A stretch of DNA of 17,635 bases from Paracoccaceae bacterium (lineage in GTDB: Bacteria > Pseudomonadota > Alphaproteobacteria > Rhodobacterales > Rhodobacteraceae), in the NCBI GenBank assembly GCA_902525995.1, contig CABZJG010000013.1, forward strand, positions 1 through 17,635, in the 5' to 3' direction. Below are positions 1-8,264 of the stretch, in pieces. Position 1 is the first letter of the stretch. Each line of letters begins with the position of its first letter. Under the pieces are notes generated by a model. That model was not told the DNA's origin, ran no database searches, and saw only the letters and a list, made by a program, of their open reading frames with translations. Position numbers and translations under genes: made by a program.

Positions 1-519
1 AGACTAGTTAACGAAAGGCAATCACCTATTTGTATCAACAAGATTACAAACAAAGTTAAACTGTACATTGCATCACATTAGACTGAGTCAAATGTAAAAA
101 TTTTGGGAAAGAGGAAAACAAATTTGCTTAAGACTGAGCTCTGTTTAAAACTGGTAAAAATGCTCCTGCATTAGGAAAAACCAGGCAATGATACAACAAA
201 CTTTCAAAGGCGTTTTTTATGTTGTGGGATTTGACTCGCGCTTTTTTTTCGGTCTGAAGACAATGAAAAAAGAGCTTATGCCTGTCATTTATAATTCGTC
301 CGACAAAAACATGATAAAACAAGATGTTGGTGCAAGGTTCTGTGCTTGGGTTTTGGGCGTTGACCGAAACAGGTGCGCTATTGAAGGCCACTTTGATGGC
401 AACCCCAAATTGACATCCGAATTTGGAAATACCAGTACACATACTAAGGCTGGTTTATTGCGCAATAATATTTCCAAAAAAGTTAAACACCTTTTCGTAC
501 ACAAAGCAGAGTAAAGAGA
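1..519. other. AT-rich region without a convincing gene, upstream of manB
   Basis: This stretch is visibly richer in A and T than the genes that follow. Open frames exist on both strands (about 188-514 plus, 128-442 minus), but their translations look like no family I know and have no clear ribosome-binding site. Features that can be seen are a T8 tract at 242-249, a TTGACA at 410-415 with no good -10 box at normal spacing, and the 14-bp palindrome at 455-468. The region probably holds the manB promoter and perhaps the decayed end of something to the left. I cannot assign more. Confidence 0.5.
455..468. promoter_or_regulatory. Perfect 14-bp palindrome, candidate operator upstream of manB
   Basis: The sequence TTATTGCGCAATAA is its own reverse complement over all 14 bases. 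It lies about 50 bases before the first possible manB start, in AT-rich DNA, where an operator or promoter element would be expected. No known binding protein can be named from the sequence alone. Chance occurrence in AT-rich DNA is possible, although the GCGC core makes it less trivial. Confidence 0.35.
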
Positions 520-1938
520 TTGGAAATTTTGAAAAATACTGTGACCAAAGTGCTGCCGCCACGGGAAATCAGCTGTTTTAAAGCATATGATCTCCGTGGT
601 ATTTTAGACGAAACCATTGATGAAGATATTGCCTACAGGGTGGGCAGGTCATTTGTTGATGTTCTCAACGTTAATTCAGTTGTCGTGGGCTATGATGCGC
701 GCGCCAGCTCGCAAGATCTTGCGGCTGCCGTGATCCGCGGAATTCGCGATGCCGGAGCAGCTGTTATTGACATCAAACTGGCGGGCACAGAAGAAGTATA
801 TAGCGCGACCAGCCACTTTGGTGCGGGTGGGGGAATAGAAATTACCGCCTCTCACAACCCGATCAACTACAATGGAATGAAAATTGTTGCAGAAGGGTCT
901 CGCCCGGTCGATCCGGATGCCGAACTTGCAGAAGTACACAAGGTTGCTGAGGCCGGACGCTTTAAGGTTCAAGGCCACCTAGGCGGCTATCGCGACGCTC
1001 ATATAGAAGCCCGCAGCGCTTATGTGAAAAAAGTCCTGTCCTTTATAGATGTGGATAGCCTTAGGCCACTAAAACTAGTTGTGAATTGCGGAAATGGGGC
1101 CGCGGCTGCGGCCTATACTGCAATTAAACAGGAACTTGAAAACCTAGCAGCACCCCTTGAATTTGTAGATCAGTTTTTAGAGCCCGATGCGAGCTTTCCT
1201 AATGGTATTCCAAACCCGCTTTTGGTTGAAAACCAACCTGTAACCCGCGAAAAAGTACTGGCATCGCAAGCAGATATCGGTGTTACTTTTGATGGTGATT
1301 TTGACCGGTGCTTTTTCTTTGATGAAACTGGTCAGTTTATACCGGGTGAATATATCGTTGGTCTATTGGCGGATATATTTTTAGACAAGGAACCGGCAGC
1401 CGCAATTGTTCATGATCCGCGCGTGGTTTTAAACACCCGCGATGTGATTGCTGCAAAGGGCGGACAAGCCGTGCAGTCGAAAACCGGGCATGCTTTTGTA
1501 AAGCAGGTGATGCGTAAACATGAAGCAGTTTATGGTGGCGAAATGTCCGCTCATCATTACTTTCGTGACTTTAGTTATTGCGATAGCGGTATGATCCCCT
1601 GGCTTTTAATTTGCGAACTGATGGGACGCACAGGCAAACCGCTGTCGACTTTGTTGGCAGAGCGAATGCAAAAATTCCCGTCATCCGGCGAGCACAACTT
1701 CAAAATTTCAGAGCCGGCTAAAGCCATTTCAGCAGTTGTCGACGCTTATAAAAAAGATGCGTTGATTGAGGACCGCTCAGACGGGGTGAGCCTTGAATTT
1801 AACAGCTGGCGTTTCAATCTACGGTCCTCGAATACAGAGCCCGTTGTAAGGTTCAACATAGAAAGCCGCAATGATACGCAACTGGTGAACGAAAAATTCC
1901 AAGAGATCAGTGCAATCCTAAATCAGTTTGCAAGTTAA
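520..1938 (+). CDS. manB: Phosphomannomutase/phosphoglucomutase ManB (CpsG type)
   Basis: Interconverts mannose-6-phosphate and mannose-1-phosphate in the cytoplasm, supplying GDP-mannose for surface polysaccharides. It belongs to the alpha-D-phosphohexomutase family and resembles E. coli CpsG/ManB along its whole length (472 residues here, about 456 in E. coli). All four signature parts are visible: the phosphoserine loop TASHNP with Ser111, the metal-binding DGDFDR at 258-263, the sugar-binding GEMSAHHYFRD at 340-350, and the phosphate-binding RSSNTEP at 435-441. The start is uncertain. TTG at 520 opens the frame, but AAAGAGA (513-519) touches it. The same purine stretch is 9 bases from TTG 529, and GTG 541 is a third choice. 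Homology begins only at ISCFKAYDLRG (residue 17), so any of the three would work. It stands alone, converging on the acyl-CoA dehydrogenase operon; no other mannose gene is in view. Confidence 0.95.
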   Translation: MEILKNTVTKVLPPREISCFKAYDLRGILDETIDEDIAYRVGRSFVDVLNVNSVVVGYDARASSQDLAAAVIRGIRDAGAAVIDIKLAGTEEVYSATSHFGAGGGIEITASHNPINYNGMKIVAEGSRPVDPDAELAEVHKVAEAGRFKVQGHLGGYRDAHIEARSAYVKKVLSFIDVDSLRPLKLVVNCGNGAAAAAYTAIKQELENLAAPLEFVDQFLEPDASFPNGIPNPLLVENQPVTREKVLASQADIGVTFDGDFDRCFFFDETGQFIPGEYIVGLLADIFLDKEPAAAIVHDPRVVLNTRDVIAAKGGQAVQSKTGHAFVKQVMRKHEAVYGGEMSAHHYFRDFSYCDSGMIPWLLICELMGRTGKPLSTLLAERMQKFPSSGEHNFKISEPAKAISAVVDAYKKDALIEDRSDGVSLEFNSWRFNLRSSNTEPVVRFNIESRNDTQLVNEKFQEISAILNQFAS

Positions 1939-1972
1939 CCAACCTTAGGATTTTGGGAAATGGTCAGGCCCT

Positions 1973-1996
1973 GCATCAGTTTGTTCAAACGGATGC
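1973..1996. terminator. Possible bidirectional hairpin between convergent genes
   Basis: An inverted repeat has arms GCATC-A-GTTT and AAAC-G-GATGC around a four-base GTTC loop, giving one internal mismatch. It lies 35 bases after the manB stop and overlaps the stop codon of the minus-strand acyl-CoA dehydrogenase, which is a usual place for a shared terminator. No T run follows on either strand, so it is not a textbook intrinsic terminator. Confidence 0.3.
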
Positions 1997-3049
1997 AAGG
2001 TCATCCATAACCTTGGATAAATGATGATCGGCATCCCCGAGCTGATGGTCCAGCATAATCAGTCGCTTTGCAAAATGCGATACCGGGTATTCCCAGGTCA
2101 TCGCAATTCCGCCATGCAATTGAATGGCCTCTTCAGCGACCAAGCGGCTTGCCCGACCGATCAGATTTTTTGCCATAGAGGCATAGCGGCTTGCCTGTTT
2201 TCCATCAAGCTCTGCGGCTGCTTTGATCGTGATTGATCGGGCTTGCTCTATCTCGGTAAGCATATCAACTGCGCGATGCTGCAAAGCCTGAAAGCTGCCA
2301 ATAGGACGACCAAATTGTTTGCGCTGACGCAGATAATCAGCGGTCATTTCATAACTGACAGTCATTAAACCCACAGCCTCGGCACAGAGTGCAACAATGC
2401 CAGCGTTCATCGCATCGCTTAAAGCATGTGCAGCATTTTCAACTATAAGCTCTGCTTGAGTATCATCAAGCAACACTTCGGCAGCGCCGCCTCCGTCGAT
2501 CAGGCCGTAGCTTATAACCTCTGCATCATTTGCATCCACCTGATAGAGGTTCACAGTACTACCAGCTTTTGCAGCAACCAAAAATGTCTGAGCGGTCTGA
2601 CCGCCGTAGATGGTTGATTTTCGGCCATTTAATCTGTGGTCTGAGGTCGCTGTGCAACTGATATCAGTCAATTCATAGGGCGCATCAGGTTCAGATATTG
2701 CAACCGCATAGCTATGTCCGCCCTCTAAAAGAGCCTGTTGATCCAGTCCGGCAGAACCGAGAAGTCTGCTGGCCATAACAAGAGGGAGAACAGGTTCGCA
2801 ATTGAGCGCCTTTCCCAAAGCTTCAAAGATCACAGCAATATCAAAACCGGTGCCGCCAAATCCTCCGACACTTTCCTTGGCAAGAGCCGAAAATAGTCCC
2901 AATTCTGCAAGTTCAGACCACTTACTGGGATCATGGAACGGAGCATCATAGGCGACTTTAATGCGGTGCTCGACCGGATATTGATCTTTCAAATAGCGGC
3001 TGAGCGTATCCAAAACCATGCGTCGGTCTTCGGTTAGGTTAAAGTCCAT
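1985..3049 (-). CDS. Acyl-CoA dehydrogenase small subunit (PimD-like)
   Basis: A short acyl-CoA dehydrogenase of 354 residues (the family is usually 380-400) that resembles the small subunit of pimeloyl-CoA dehydrogenase. The N-terminal helical domain spans about 1-115, the beta domain 116-205 (entered by AISEPDA) and the C-terminal FAD-binding helical domain 215-354. Clear family motifs are RQRKQFGRPIGSFQ (241-254) and QLHGGIAMTWEYPVSHFAKR (310-329). The catalytic glutamate that medium-chain dehydrogenases carry shortly after that last motif is absent: the chain reads LIMLDHQ instead. This fits a heteromeric enzyme in which the larger partner, encoded 3 bases upstream, supplies catalysis. 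The ATG at 3049 follows the partner's TAA directly, so translational coupling is likely. The natural substrate is unknown; dicarboxylyl-CoA is inferred from similarity and context. Confidence 0.85.
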   Translation of the reverse strand: MDFNLTEDRRMVLDTLSRYLKDQYPVEHRIKVAYDAPFHDPSKWSELAELGLFSALAKESVGGFGGTGFDIAVIFEALGKALNCEPVLPLVMASRLLGSAGLDQQALLEGGHSYAVAISEPDAPYELTDISCTATSDHRLNGRKSTIYGGQTAQTFLVAAKAGSTVNLYQVDANDAEVISYGLIDGGGAAEVLLDDTQAELIVENAAHALSDAMNAGIVALCAEAVGLMTVSYEMTADYLRQRKQFGRPIGSFQALQHRAVDMLTEIEQARSITIKAAAELDGKQASRYASMAKNLIGRASRLVAEEAIQLHGGIAMTWEYPVSHFAKRLIMLDHQLGDADHHLSKVMDDLASV

Positions 3050-3052
3050 GAA

Positions 3053-4240
3053 TTATAGCTCCAACATGGTTTTGGTTAGGATATTGCGCTGAATTTCGTT
3101 TGATCCACCAAAGATAGATGTCTTTCGATTGTTAAAGTACCTTGCCGCATTAAAGGCGGTGTCCGCCGGCCCAAAAAGAATATTGCCATCGGTGACATGA
3201 CCGGGAAAAGGCGCGGCCAAAGGACCTAATGCGCGACGGGCAAGATCACGTAGCTCTTGGTTAATCACGGTCCCCTTGATTTTAAGCATTGATGTTTCCG
3301 GCCCCGGGGCTCCTTGCTTCTGGGCCTGAAATAACATGCGCAAATTGGTGATTTTCATTGCTTCTAGGTCAATCTCTACCTTTGCTAAACGGGCTGCAAA
3401 CAATGGATCATCAATGAGCCGCTTCGCCCCTCGGCGAATGGTGTGGGCAAGCACTTTAACCTCTTCTAACGCCTGCATCGAAAAGCCAACACCTGCGATC
3501 CCGGTGCGCTCATGGCTGAGAAGAAACTTGGCAATCGTCCAGCCTTTGTTTTCCTCGCCGACCAAATTGCTGACCGGAACGCGCACGTCGGTAAAGAAGA
3601 CTTCATTTACCTCGTGACCCCCTTCAATCAAACGGATCGGGCGCATCTCGATGCCGGGAGTGTCAAGGTCGACCAAAACAAAGCTGATGCCCTCTTGGGG
3701 TTTGCCCTCGCTGCTTGTGCGCACAAGGCAGAAAATCTTATTTGCGTGCTGGCCCAATGTGGTCCATGTTTTCTGACCATTGATGATGTACGCGTCGCCC
3801 TCGCGTATCGCGCGGGTTTTAAGAGAGGCAAGGTCCGATCCTGCGCCCGGCTCTGAATACCCTTGGCACCACCAATCTTCACCAGATAAAATACGCGGTA
3901 AAATACTTTCCTGCTGCTCTGCGGTCCCAAATTTCTGAAGCACAGGCCCGAGCATGTTTAACCCGAAAGGCACGATGCGCGGAGCATAGGCGCGGCAACA
4001 CTCTTCTTCAAAAATGTGCTTTTGTACCGGAGTCCACCCCGGTCCTCCAAAAGCTTTGGGCCAGGTTGTTGCAAGCCAGCCCTTGGCATTTAGGATGCTG
4101 TGCCAAAGATCCATCATATCTTTGGTCAAACCATCGCCAAGTCGGACTTTTGCGGCGATATCGTCTGGCAGGTTTTCTGCCAGAAATGTTTGAACTTCGG
4201 ATTGAAAGGCCCGTTCTTGGTCGGAAAAATTAAGATCCAT
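3053..4240 (-). CDS. Acyl-CoA dehydrogenase large subunit (PimC-like)
   Basis: An FAD-dependent acyl-CoA dehydrogenase of 395 residues that introduces the trans-2 double bond in beta-oxidation. It resembles the large subunit of pimeloyl-CoA dehydrogenase, notably in the CQGYSEPGAGSDLASLKT block (125-142), GQKTWTTLGQHA (155-166) and FGGSNEIQRNI (377-387). Where medium-chain enzymes have the catalytic Glu of the EGT motif, this protein has glycine (FGGSN). Glu244 in HERT is the likely base, at the place used by isovaleryl- and long-chain dehydrogenases. The ATG at 4240 is preceded by AGAGA overlapping the stop of the upstream fadJ-like gene, only 8 bases away. Together with the next gene it probably makes a two-subunit enzyme. 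Substrate assignment is an inference from family resemblance. Confidence 0.88.
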   Translation of the reverse strand: MDLNFSDQERAFQSEVQTFLAENLPDDIAAKVRLGDGLTKDMMDLWHSILNAKGWLATTWPKAFGGPGWTPVQKHIFEEECCRAYAPRIVPFGLNMLGPVLQKFGTAEQQESILPRILSGEDWWCQGYSEPGAGSDLASLKTRAIREGDAYIINGQKTWTTLGQHANKIFCLVRTSSEGKPQEGISFVLVDLDTPGIEMRPIRLIEGGHEVNEVFFTDVRVPVSNLVGEENKGWTIAKFLLSHERTGIAGVGFSMQALEEVKVLAHTIRRGAKRLIDDPLFAARLAKVEIDLEAMKITNLRMLFQAQKQGAPGPETSMLKIKGTVINQELRDLARRALGPLAAPFPGHVTDGNILFGPADTAFNAARYFNNRKTSIFGGSNEIQRNILTKTMLEL

Positions 4241-4248
4241 TTTTATCT

Positions 4249-6366
4249 CTATCGGTTTAAGTCAGCGAATTTTTTACCCTGTGAAGCCATGTCCCGAAGC
4301 AGGTTTGGCACTTTCCAGTAATGATCATCATCCTTGGCGTAGGTTTCGATCCGCTCGATCAACTTTTCTGCGCCAACTTCATCGGCATAATGCAGTGGTC
4401 CCCCACGGTGGCGTGGAAACCCGTAGCCATACAGAAATACCATATCGACATCGACAGGGCGCGCGGCAATCTTATCTTCTAGCACCCGCACAGCTTCACT
4501 GATCATCGCGGTCATATAGCGATCCACAATCTCATTTTCTGTAAAGGACTTTGGCGTGATCCCAAGCTTTGTGCGTGTTGCGTCGATTATGGTACTAACC
4601 TCGGGGTTGGGGCGGATGTCCGAGCCATCGTAAACATAATACCCCTGACCGGTTTTGCGGCCAAACCAACCATTTTCACAAATTCTGTCGGCGACATCAC
4701 CAGCATAGCGATCTTGTTTTGAGCGGGTCGCAGCTTTGCGTTTTCGTGTCATCCAGCCGATATCCAGGCCGGCCAGGTCGCCCACTTTATGCGGCCCCAT
4801 AGCAAAGCCGAAACGCTCTAGAGCTTGATCAACCTGCTCTGGGCTGGCCCCTTCCAACACCAGATAAGAGGCGGTTTTTGAGTAGTATGACAAAATACGA
4901 TTGCCGATAAAGCCGTCACAAACCCCTGCCTTCACCCCAATTTTGCGCAGTTTCTTAGCGAGTGCAAAGCCAGTGGCAACAACATCAGCTGCTGTCTTAT
5001 CTGCAACAACAATCTCCAGCAGTTTCATCACATGCGCAGGGGAAAAGAAGTGCAGACCGATGACGTCCTCGGGCCGCTTGGTCACGGCCGCTATTTCATT
5101 GATATCGAGATAGGATGTGTTGCTCGCCAGCACTGCACCCTTTTTGCAAACAGCATCCAGTTTGGTGAAAAGTTCCTTTTTGACAGCCATATCTTCAAAA
5201 GCGGCTTCAATCACCAAATCTACATCGGAAAAATTACTGATCTCTAGACTGCCATCAAGATTGGACAGCACCAGGTCAAATTTATCTTGCGATAGTTTTC
5301 CGCGCTTGACTGCACCCTTTAAGTTTTTGGTGATGGTTGCCAAGCCGCGTTCCAGATTTTCTTGGGCTGTTTCTAACAGTCTGACAGACAAGCCGGACAG
5401 TAAACAGGCTGTTGCAATGCCGGACCCCATGGTGCCGCTACCAATAATTCCGATTTTGGCGATATCGCGCGTATCGCCTTTGGCTTCGGGGATATTACTA
5501 ACGGCACGTTCGCCGAAAAAGGCATGTATTAGGCCCGCCCTTTGCGGCGTGTCCATACATTCCATAAAGGCTTGCCGCTCGACCTTTAGGCCTTCGAGTA
5601 AGGGCAAACTGGAGGCACGGACGGTCTCAACGCATTTATGTGGCGAAAACAAATGGGCTTTGGTGGCCAGTAATTTAGCCTCGATCTCGTCCAAATGCGC
5701 GTGGTTTGGCTTGACCGTAATTTGATCTGTTCTGCGTGTCTTTAACCGGCCTGCAAGCACATCTTTTGCCGCATCTATAGCAACATCGCGTGCCGCATCT
5801 ATAGCAACATCGCGTGCCTCGCCTTCACAAAGTTGGTCTATCAGGCCTAATTCCAAAGCCTCTGCAGCGGGGACATGACGTCCCGACAGGATCATTTCGA
5901 GCGCTGCAGGTATTCCGGCCAACCGCGGTGTGCGTTGAGTACCGCCTGCGCCCGGCAATAAGCCAAGGTGAATTTCAGGTAGCCCAAGCCGAAGGCCTTT
6001 GATGCCAACGCGGGCATGGGTGCCCAGTGCAATTTCCAGCCCTCCGCCCAAGGCCGTTCCGTGCAGAATAGAAATCACCGGGGTAGTGCTTTGTTCGATT
6101 GTATTGACAAGTTCTGGCAGAAACGGCGCTTGCGGCGGTTTGCCAAACTCCTTGATATCTGCGCCAGCAACGAATGTGCGTCCAGACCCATAAATCGCTA
6201 TTGCTTTAATGTTACTTTGTGCGGTGCAAAACGCCATCGCGTCCTGCAAACCCTGACGCAAAAGCTGCGATGCGGCGTTGACTGGTGGGTTGTTTAGGCA
6301 AATCAGCGCATAGTCATCGGCTACTTCAATAGAAACGACTTGATTTATATCTTTATGGTCCACCAT
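4249..6366 (-). CDS. Bifunctional enoyl-CoA hydratase / 3-hydroxyacyl-CoA dehydrogenase (FadJ/PimF type)
   Basis: A multifunctional beta-oxidation enzyme of 705 residues carrying out hydration of 2-enoyl-CoA and NAD-dependent oxidation of the 3-hydroxyacyl-CoA. The N-terminal crotonase domain (about 10-200) has both catalytic glutamates, Glu111 in GTALGGGLEIALG and Glu131 in GLPEIHLG, followed by LLPGAGGTQR. The dehydrogenase domain starts near 303 with the Rossmann motif GSGTMG (309-314). It has catalytic His439 in HFFSPAHVMKLLE paired with Glu451, and a C-terminal helical domain ending in a GYGFPRHRGGP block. The linker holds an exact duplication of RDVAIDAA (185-192 and 193-200). I chose ATG 6366 over GTG 6369 because AAGAG lies about 7 bases upstream of it. 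It is first in an operon with the two acyl-CoA dehydrogenase genes. No thiolase or CoA ligase is in view. Confidence 0.93.
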   Translation of the reverse strand: MVDHKDINQVVSIEVADDYALICLNNPPVNAASQLLRQGLQDAMAFCTAQSNIKAIAIYGSGRTFVAGADIKEFGKPPQAPFLPELVNTIEQSTTPVISILHGTALGGGLEIALGTHARVGIKGLRLGLPEIHLGLLPGAGGTQRTPRLAGIPAALEMILSGRHVPAAEALELGLIDQLCEGEARDVAIDAARDVAIDAAKDVLAGRLKTRRTDQITVKPNHAHLDEIEAKLLATKAHLFSPHKCVETVRASSLPLLEGLKVERQAFMECMDTPQRAGLIHAFFGERAVSNIPEAKGDTRDIAKIGIIGSGTMGSGIATACLLSGLSVRLLETAQENLERGLATITKNLKGAVKRGKLSQDKFDLVLSNLDGSLEISNFSDVDLVIEAAFEDMAVKKELFTKLDAVCKKGAVLASNTSYLDINEIAAVTKRPEDVIGLHFFSPAHVMKLLEIVVADKTAADVVATGFALAKKLRKIGVKAGVCDGFIGNRILSYYSKTASYLVLEGASPEQVDQALERFGFAMGPHKVGDLAGLDIGWMTRKRKAATRSKQDRYAGDVADRICENGWFGRKTGQGYYVYDGSDIRPNPEVSTIIDATRTKLGITPKSFTENEIVDRYMTAMISEAVRVLEDKIAARPVDVDMVFLYGYGFPRHRGGPLHYADEVGAEKLIERIETYAKDDDHYWKVPNLLRDMASQGKKFADLNR
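5768..5818. repeat. Exact 24-bp in-frame tandem duplication inside the fadJ-like gene
   Basis: Two copies of a 24-base unit, 5768-5791 and 5792-5815, are identical, followed by the first 3 bases of a third copy. Being a multiple of three, the repeat keeps the frame and duplicates the octapeptide RDVAIDAA in the linker between the hydratase and dehydrogenase domains. The absence of any mismatch suggests a recent slippage event. Confidence 0.95.
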
Positions 6367-6398
6367 CACAGCTCTTTCACATTAATTTTCCAAGGCTC

Positions 6399-6427
6399 AA
6401 ACTAGGGTAGAGCCCTGCACGCGTCAA
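6399..6427 (-). promoter_or_regulatory. Candidate promoter of the fadJ-acyl-CoA dehydrogenase operon
   Basis: On the minus strand TTGACG (plus 6422-6427) and TAGTTT (plus 6399-6404) are separated by exactly 17 bases. This is a good -35 and a weak -10 box, and would start the transcript about 25 bases before ATG 6366. An inverted repeat with 5-bp arms GGCTC/GAGCC (6394-6414) spans the -10 box and could be a repressor site. No regulator can be named. Confidence 0.4.
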
Positions 6428-6497
6428 TAAATCGCACAGGTGTTTTGCCCCGAGAAACGTAACGGAAATTCGAAAAAATAACCGATTTCTGGCAGGT

Positions 6498-7028
6498 TTA
6501 GTCGTCTATAGGGGTGACATCAAAACCGATCTGGGTTTTTTCAACCTCATCGCTTATGCGCCAAGATAACCCGGTCATCAGATCATCAAATACATGTGTG
6601 CAAAGCGCATTGAGATCAAGATCGGACTGGGTTGCAGCTTCGAACTCAAACGTTTTACCCAGAACGTTAACGGTAAGCCGATCGCCATCCCGGTCACCGT
6701 CGATTGAAAAAGTTGCAAATTGCCTTGGGTGGCGGTCCGGTTGCGCCGTCAGCAGTAGCCCAAGACCAAATTGAAACTTTCCTTCTGGAAAATGAGATAG
6801 CGCCTTTGAAAGAGTTTCCTGTGCAAGATAGCCCTTTTCCCGGTCCAAGCGCAGATACTGAAGATAGCTTTCGACGCCCTTTATATCTGGGTTTTGCGGA
6901 GGAACGTCTAAAAAGTCGATCAGCGCATTTACAATTTGCTCGGCAAAATTCAAGTTTTGCTCAACAAAAGAATTATTTTCCTGCAGTTGTGTTGTGTAAG
7001 CGGAATTTAATTGATCATAGAGTGACAT
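6498..7028 (-). CDS. Hypothetical protein, 176 residues
   Basis: I do not recognise this protein. It is 176 residues, soluble, with no signal peptide, membrane helix or cysteine-rich motif; a single Cys occurs in ALCTHVF. The N-terminal 45 residues look helical and are rich in Gln and Asn (NSAYTTQLQENNSFVEQNLN). The second half looks like beta strands with acidic loops (SIDGDRDGDRLTVNVLG). Predominantly acidic composition suggests a small cytoplasmic protein. The ATG at 7028 has AGGA about 8 bases upstream, and the reading frame is uninterrupted, which supports a real gene. It lies 113 bases downstream of hemH on the same strand, so co-transcription is possible, and 131 bases before the fadJ-like start. 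Confidence 0.65.
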   Translation of the reverse strand: MSLYDQLNSAYTTQLQENNSFVEQNLNFAEQIVNALIDFLDVPPQNPDIKGVESYLQYLRLDREKGYLAQETLSKALSHFPEGKFQFGLGLLLTAQPDRHPRQFATFSIDGDRDGDRLTVNVLGKTFEFEAATQSDLDLNALCTHVFDDLMTGLSWRISDEVEKTQIGFDVTPIDD

Positions 7029-7141
7029 TTTGCATCCTGTGCAGCCTTGGTGACTGCAATCCTACCTTGATTGGGCATCGGTGCAAATAGTGCCTCGATA
7101 TCCCCCAATAGGAGGCTGTATCGCACGGACCACATTAATAG

Positions 7142-8206
7142 TCAGTCCAGCCATCCTTTTAAATTGTCTTCGATCAAACCGCTCAGTACTGCGATGTGGG
7201 CATCCTCATCGTTCAGGCAGGGAATATACATGAAGTTTTCTCCACCGGCGTGCTCAAAGCTTTCTTTGATTTCTTCATTGATCTCTTCGAGGGTTTCAAT
7301 GCAATCGGCCGAAAAAGCGGGCGCAATAACGGCAATATTCTTCTTGCCCTCCTCGGCTGCCAGCCGTGCGACTTCTTTAACAGTGTAAGGCTTTAGCCAT
7401 TCTTCTGGGCCAAATTTTGACTGGAAAGTGGTCATGATTTCACTGTCAGCCCATCCCAGTTTTTCCTTTAGAAGCCGCGTGGTTTTCTGGCATTGGCAAT
7501 GATAGGGGTCACCTTGCATCAAGTATCGCTTGGGCACACCATGGTAGGAGCAAACAAGTATATCAGGCTTGATTTTAGCAGCTCCATAGGCCCGCTCAAC
7601 TGAGCCGGCAAGGGCGTCGATGTATCGTGTGTCATCGAAATAAGGCGATACGATGCGCGCCGCTGGCTGCCAGGTTTGCTGCATCAAGGATCGAAAAAAC
7701 TCATCATTTGCCGTCGCGCTGGTTGCGCCCGCGTAGTGAGGGTATAGTGGGAAAAAGAGGATTTTCTGGCATCCTGCCTTGGTCATCTCGTCGACTTTTG
7801 ATTTGGTCGAGGGATTACCGTAGCGCATACAAAAATCCACCATAACATCTTCGCCGTACCGCGCGTGCATGGCATCGGTTATTTTCGCCGTCTGGTCCTT
7901 GGTGATTGTCATTAACGGGCTTTCATCTGCCGCAGTATTCCAAATTGATTTGTAGGCTGCGCCTGAGCGAAAAGGCCGCGAGGTCAGGATTACCAGCTGT
8001 AACAGAGGCTGCCAGAGCCAAGGTGAGTAATCAATCACGCGGCGATCGGATAAAAATTCACTGAGATAGCGGCGCATCGACCAATAATCATAGTGGTCAG
8101 GTGTGCCCAGATTGGCCAAAAGAATACCCACCTTCTGGTTGGGTACCTTTGGATGATCTGCCGGGCTGTTATTGGGTCTTTTAGCTGGGGCAAGAGCGTC
8201 GGGCAT
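7142..8206 (-). CDS. hemH: Ferrochelatase
   Basis: Inserts ferrous iron into protoporphyrin IX, the last step of protoheme synthesis, at the inner face of the cytoplasmic membrane. The 354 residues match the usual bacterial length plus an N-terminal extension of about 25 residues (the fold begins at VGILLANLGTPD, 26-37). Key family residues are present: the catalytic His222 in SYHGVP and Glu304 in PAFSADCIETLEEI (296-309), the metal-pathway glutamate. LYPHYAGATSA (154-164) and YRxDPYHCQC-like DPYHCQCQKTTRLL (233-246) are also typical. No strong ribosome-binding site is visible before ATG 8206. The gene lies 58 bases downstream of the methyltransferase gene on the same strand, suggesting a shared transcript. 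Confidence 0.95.
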   Translation of the reverse strand: MPDALAPAKRPNNSPADHPKVPNQKVGILLANLGTPDHYDYWSMRRYLSEFLSDRRVIDYSPWLWQPLLQLVILTSRPFRSGAAYKSIWNTAADESPLMTITKDQTAKITDAMHARYGEDVMVDFCMRYGNPSTKSKVDEMTKAGCQKILFFPLYPHYAGATSATANDEFFRSLMQQTWQPAARIVSPYFDDTRYIDALAGSVERAYGAAKIKPDILVCSYHGVPKRYLMQGDPYHCQCQKTTRLLKEKLGWADSEIMTTFQSKFGPEEWLKPYTVKEVARLAAEEGKKNIAVIAPAFSADCIETLEEINEEIKESFEHAGGENFMYIPCLNDEDAHIAVLSGLIEDNLKGWLD

Positions 8207-8264
8207 GCGTGAGGTCCGATTTGATGTAAACGACGAGTTGGATGTAAGCTATTCTGACACAGGG

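Noticed and set aside
188..514. Open frame of 108 codons on the plus strand before manB
   Set aside because: No ribosome site, no family resemblance, odd composition; a minus-strand frame (128-442) overlaps it with equally poor support.
5117..5725. Long frame of 202 codons on the plus strand opposite the fadJ-like gene
   Set aside because: It is antisense to well-conserved catalytic domains and its sequence shows low-complexity serine-rich shadow coding.
7091..7127. GCCTC/GAGGC inverted repeat between hemH and the 176-residue gene
   Set aside because: Only 5-bp arms with a long loop and no T run; not enough for a terminator call.
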